This document shows positions 42,229 through 43,081 of a stretch of 43,081 nucleotides of DNA, piece by piece. How positions within the stretch are numbered: the first letter of the stretch is position 1; every line of letters begins with the position of its first letter. The notes beneath the pieces are model-generated. The model saw only the letters and a program-made list of their open reading frames with translations, was not told the origin of the DNA and made no database searches. Where the stretch lies: NCBI GenBank assembly GCA_013360585.1, contig JABWBH010000044.1, positions 1-43,081 on the forward strand, written 5' to 3'. Made by a program: the position numbers and the translations under genes. The stretch is from Phycisphaerae bacterium (GTDB lineage Bacteria; Planctomycetota; Phycisphaerae; UBA1845).

Positions 42229-42888
42229 ATGTTGAGAATCAGCCGGAAGGAACGGACGCAGCCTGACGGGCGGCAGGAGCCTGAAGGGCGCGCGCAACAG
42301 TTGGACCGGATCGAACCGGGGGATCGCGCCGGACAGACGGGGCGGTTCGAGGCGCTGGCGTTGCCGCAGATCGACGCGGTGTACCGCCTGGCGCGGCGGC
42401 TCGCCGGAAACGTCGCCGAGGCCGAGGATCTGGTGCAGGAGACCTACGTCCGGGCGTTCAAGGCGTTTAACGCGTTTGAGCTGCGCGATTTCGGCATCAA
42501 GCCGTGGTTGCTGCGGATCCTGTACAACGTGTTCTGCACGACGCGCAGTCGCCGCCGGCGCGAGCCGACGCTGCTGGAGGACGTGGATCTCGTACACGCG
42601 GGCGAGGAGTGGGAACTGGAGGAAACGTCGGGCGGGCTGGCGAGCCTGGACTGGGACCGGTACGACGAGGAATTGAAAGCGGCGGTCGAGGCGCTTCAGC
42701 AGGATTACCGGACGGTTCTGCTGCTGTGGGCGGTGGAAGAGCTTAGCTACAAGGAGATCGCGCACGTCGTGGGGTGTCCGATCGGGACGGTGATGAGCCG
42801 ATTATTCAGGGCGAGGAAGATTCTGATGGACCGGCTGGCGGCGTACGCCGAGCGGAATAACGTGCCGCGGGCCCGGCTTAAGGCATGA
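42229..42888 (+). CDS. ECF-type RNA polymerase sigma factor
   Basis: A 219-residue sigma-70 family protein with only regions 2 and 4. Region 2 (residues about 44-110) has the core-binding AVYRLARRLAGNVAEAEDLV and the DNA-melting part VQETYVRAFKAFNAF. Region 4 (residues about 148-205) has the helix-turn-helix LLLWAVEELSYKEIAHVVGC, PIGTVMSRLFRARKIL. An Asp/Glu-rich linker joins them. The N-terminal 40 residues are polar and family-unspecific. The stop overlaps the ATG of a zinc-finger anti-sigma gene by four bases, the classical arrangement for ECF sigma factors held inactive until a signal is sensed. Confidence 0.95.
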   Translation: MLRISRKERTQPDGRQEPEGRAQQLDRIEPGDRAGQTGRFEALALPQIDAVYRLARRLAGNVAEAEDLVQETYVRAFKAFNAFELRDFGIKPWLLRILYNVFCTTRSRRRREPTLLEDVDLVHAGEEWELEETSGGLASLDWDRYDEELKAAVEALQQDYRTVLLLWAVEELSYKEIAHVVGCPIGTVMSRLFRARKILMDRLAAYAERNNVPRARLKA

Positions 42889-43081
42889 CGTGCAGGGAGT
42901 TCAACAAGTTCGTCGGGGCGTTCGCGGACGGTGAACTGGACACCGTGCGCAACCTCGAAGCCCTCGACCACCTCAAGATGTGCGAGGGATGCACGCGCCG
43001 CGTCGATCAGGTGCAGGCGCTGCGCGGCGCGCTGGGGCGTCAGGGCCGCGCCGTGACGGCGCCCAAGGCGCTGTCGGCGCG
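42885..43081 (+). CDS. zinc-finger anti-sigma factor, N-terminal part (cut by window edge)
   Basis: Starts with ATGA overlapping the sigma-factor stop and runs off the window after 65 codons. MTCREFNKFVGAFADGEL is followed by LDHLKMCEGCTRRVDQV, whose H-x3-C-x2-C together with Cys3 forms the zf-HC2/ZAS anti-sigma signature. The N-terminal domain should bind and hold the ECF factor. Whether a transmembrane and sensor part follows lies beyond the window. Confidence 0.88.
   Translation, partial: MTCREFNKFVGAFADGELDTVRNLEALDHLKMCEGCTRRVDQVQALRGALGRQGRAVTAPKALSA

Overview
The window comes from a GC-rich bacterium that is most likely a member of the Planctomycetota, probably Phycisphaerae-like. Three kinds of evidence support this. 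There is a Minf_1886-type conserved protein of the Planctomycetes/Verrucomicrobia. There are many lipoproteins and secreted proteins of planctomycete style: an N/D-rich linker after the lipid cysteine, a PEGA lipoprotein, and Cys-rich secreted paralogues. There is also a mitochondrial-EF-G1-like elongation factor G and a dense load of short hairpin repeats between genes. The placement is inferred from protein recognition; no 16S gene is present.

Layout. 1-3.5 kb: the right end of an IS256-type insertion sequence next to a scrap of an esterase gene, a lipoprotein, a small Cys-rich secreted protein whose leader carries 19 perfect AAGGG repeats, and a secreted alpha/beta hydrolase. 3.5-14 kb: a FlgI-like lipoprotein with helical repeats, a membrane SGNH-hydrolase-like protein, two tandem TatA proteins, a Minf_1886 protein, a RicT/PSP1 protein, an SLC13-type anion transporter and a PEGA lipoprotein. 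13.4-17 kb: a repeat-rich zone holding an isolated succinate dehydrogenase/fumarate reductase flavoprotein bracketed by inverted hairpin repeats. 17-23 kb: housekeeping genes, namely a Sua5-YwlE fusion overlapping rpiB, an HU-type protein, a small lipoprotein and Mfd.

23-32.6 kb: a three-gene sugar-modification operon (WbpD-like acetyltransferase, GT2 glycosyltransferase, Gfo/Idh oxidoreductase), two tandem Cys-rich secreted paralogues, a sugar isomerase-like TIM barrel, an OPT transporter and an N/D-rich lipoprotein. 32.6-37 kb: a cyclophilin-FKBP fusion, a Fic protein behind an AT-rich promoter packed with inverted repeats, and two lipoproteins, one of them BamE/SmpA-like. 37-43 kb: an EF-G gene broken by a frameshift, a repeat field, an ATPase fragment truncated at a repeat, an aldehyde dehydrogenase carrying an in-frame repeat-derived insertion, and an ECF sigma factor overlapping its zinc-finger anti-sigma partner at the right edge.

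The most notable signals are not one new operon but the activity of small repeats. A pentanucleotide tract sits in a 5' leader in a form that could act as a phase-variation switch. A family of short GAGCCGCG-type elements has entered or truncated genes. A composite period-12 plus hairpin element occurs twice. An inverted-repeat cluster covers the Fic promoter. No rRNA, tRNA or CRISPR array was found.
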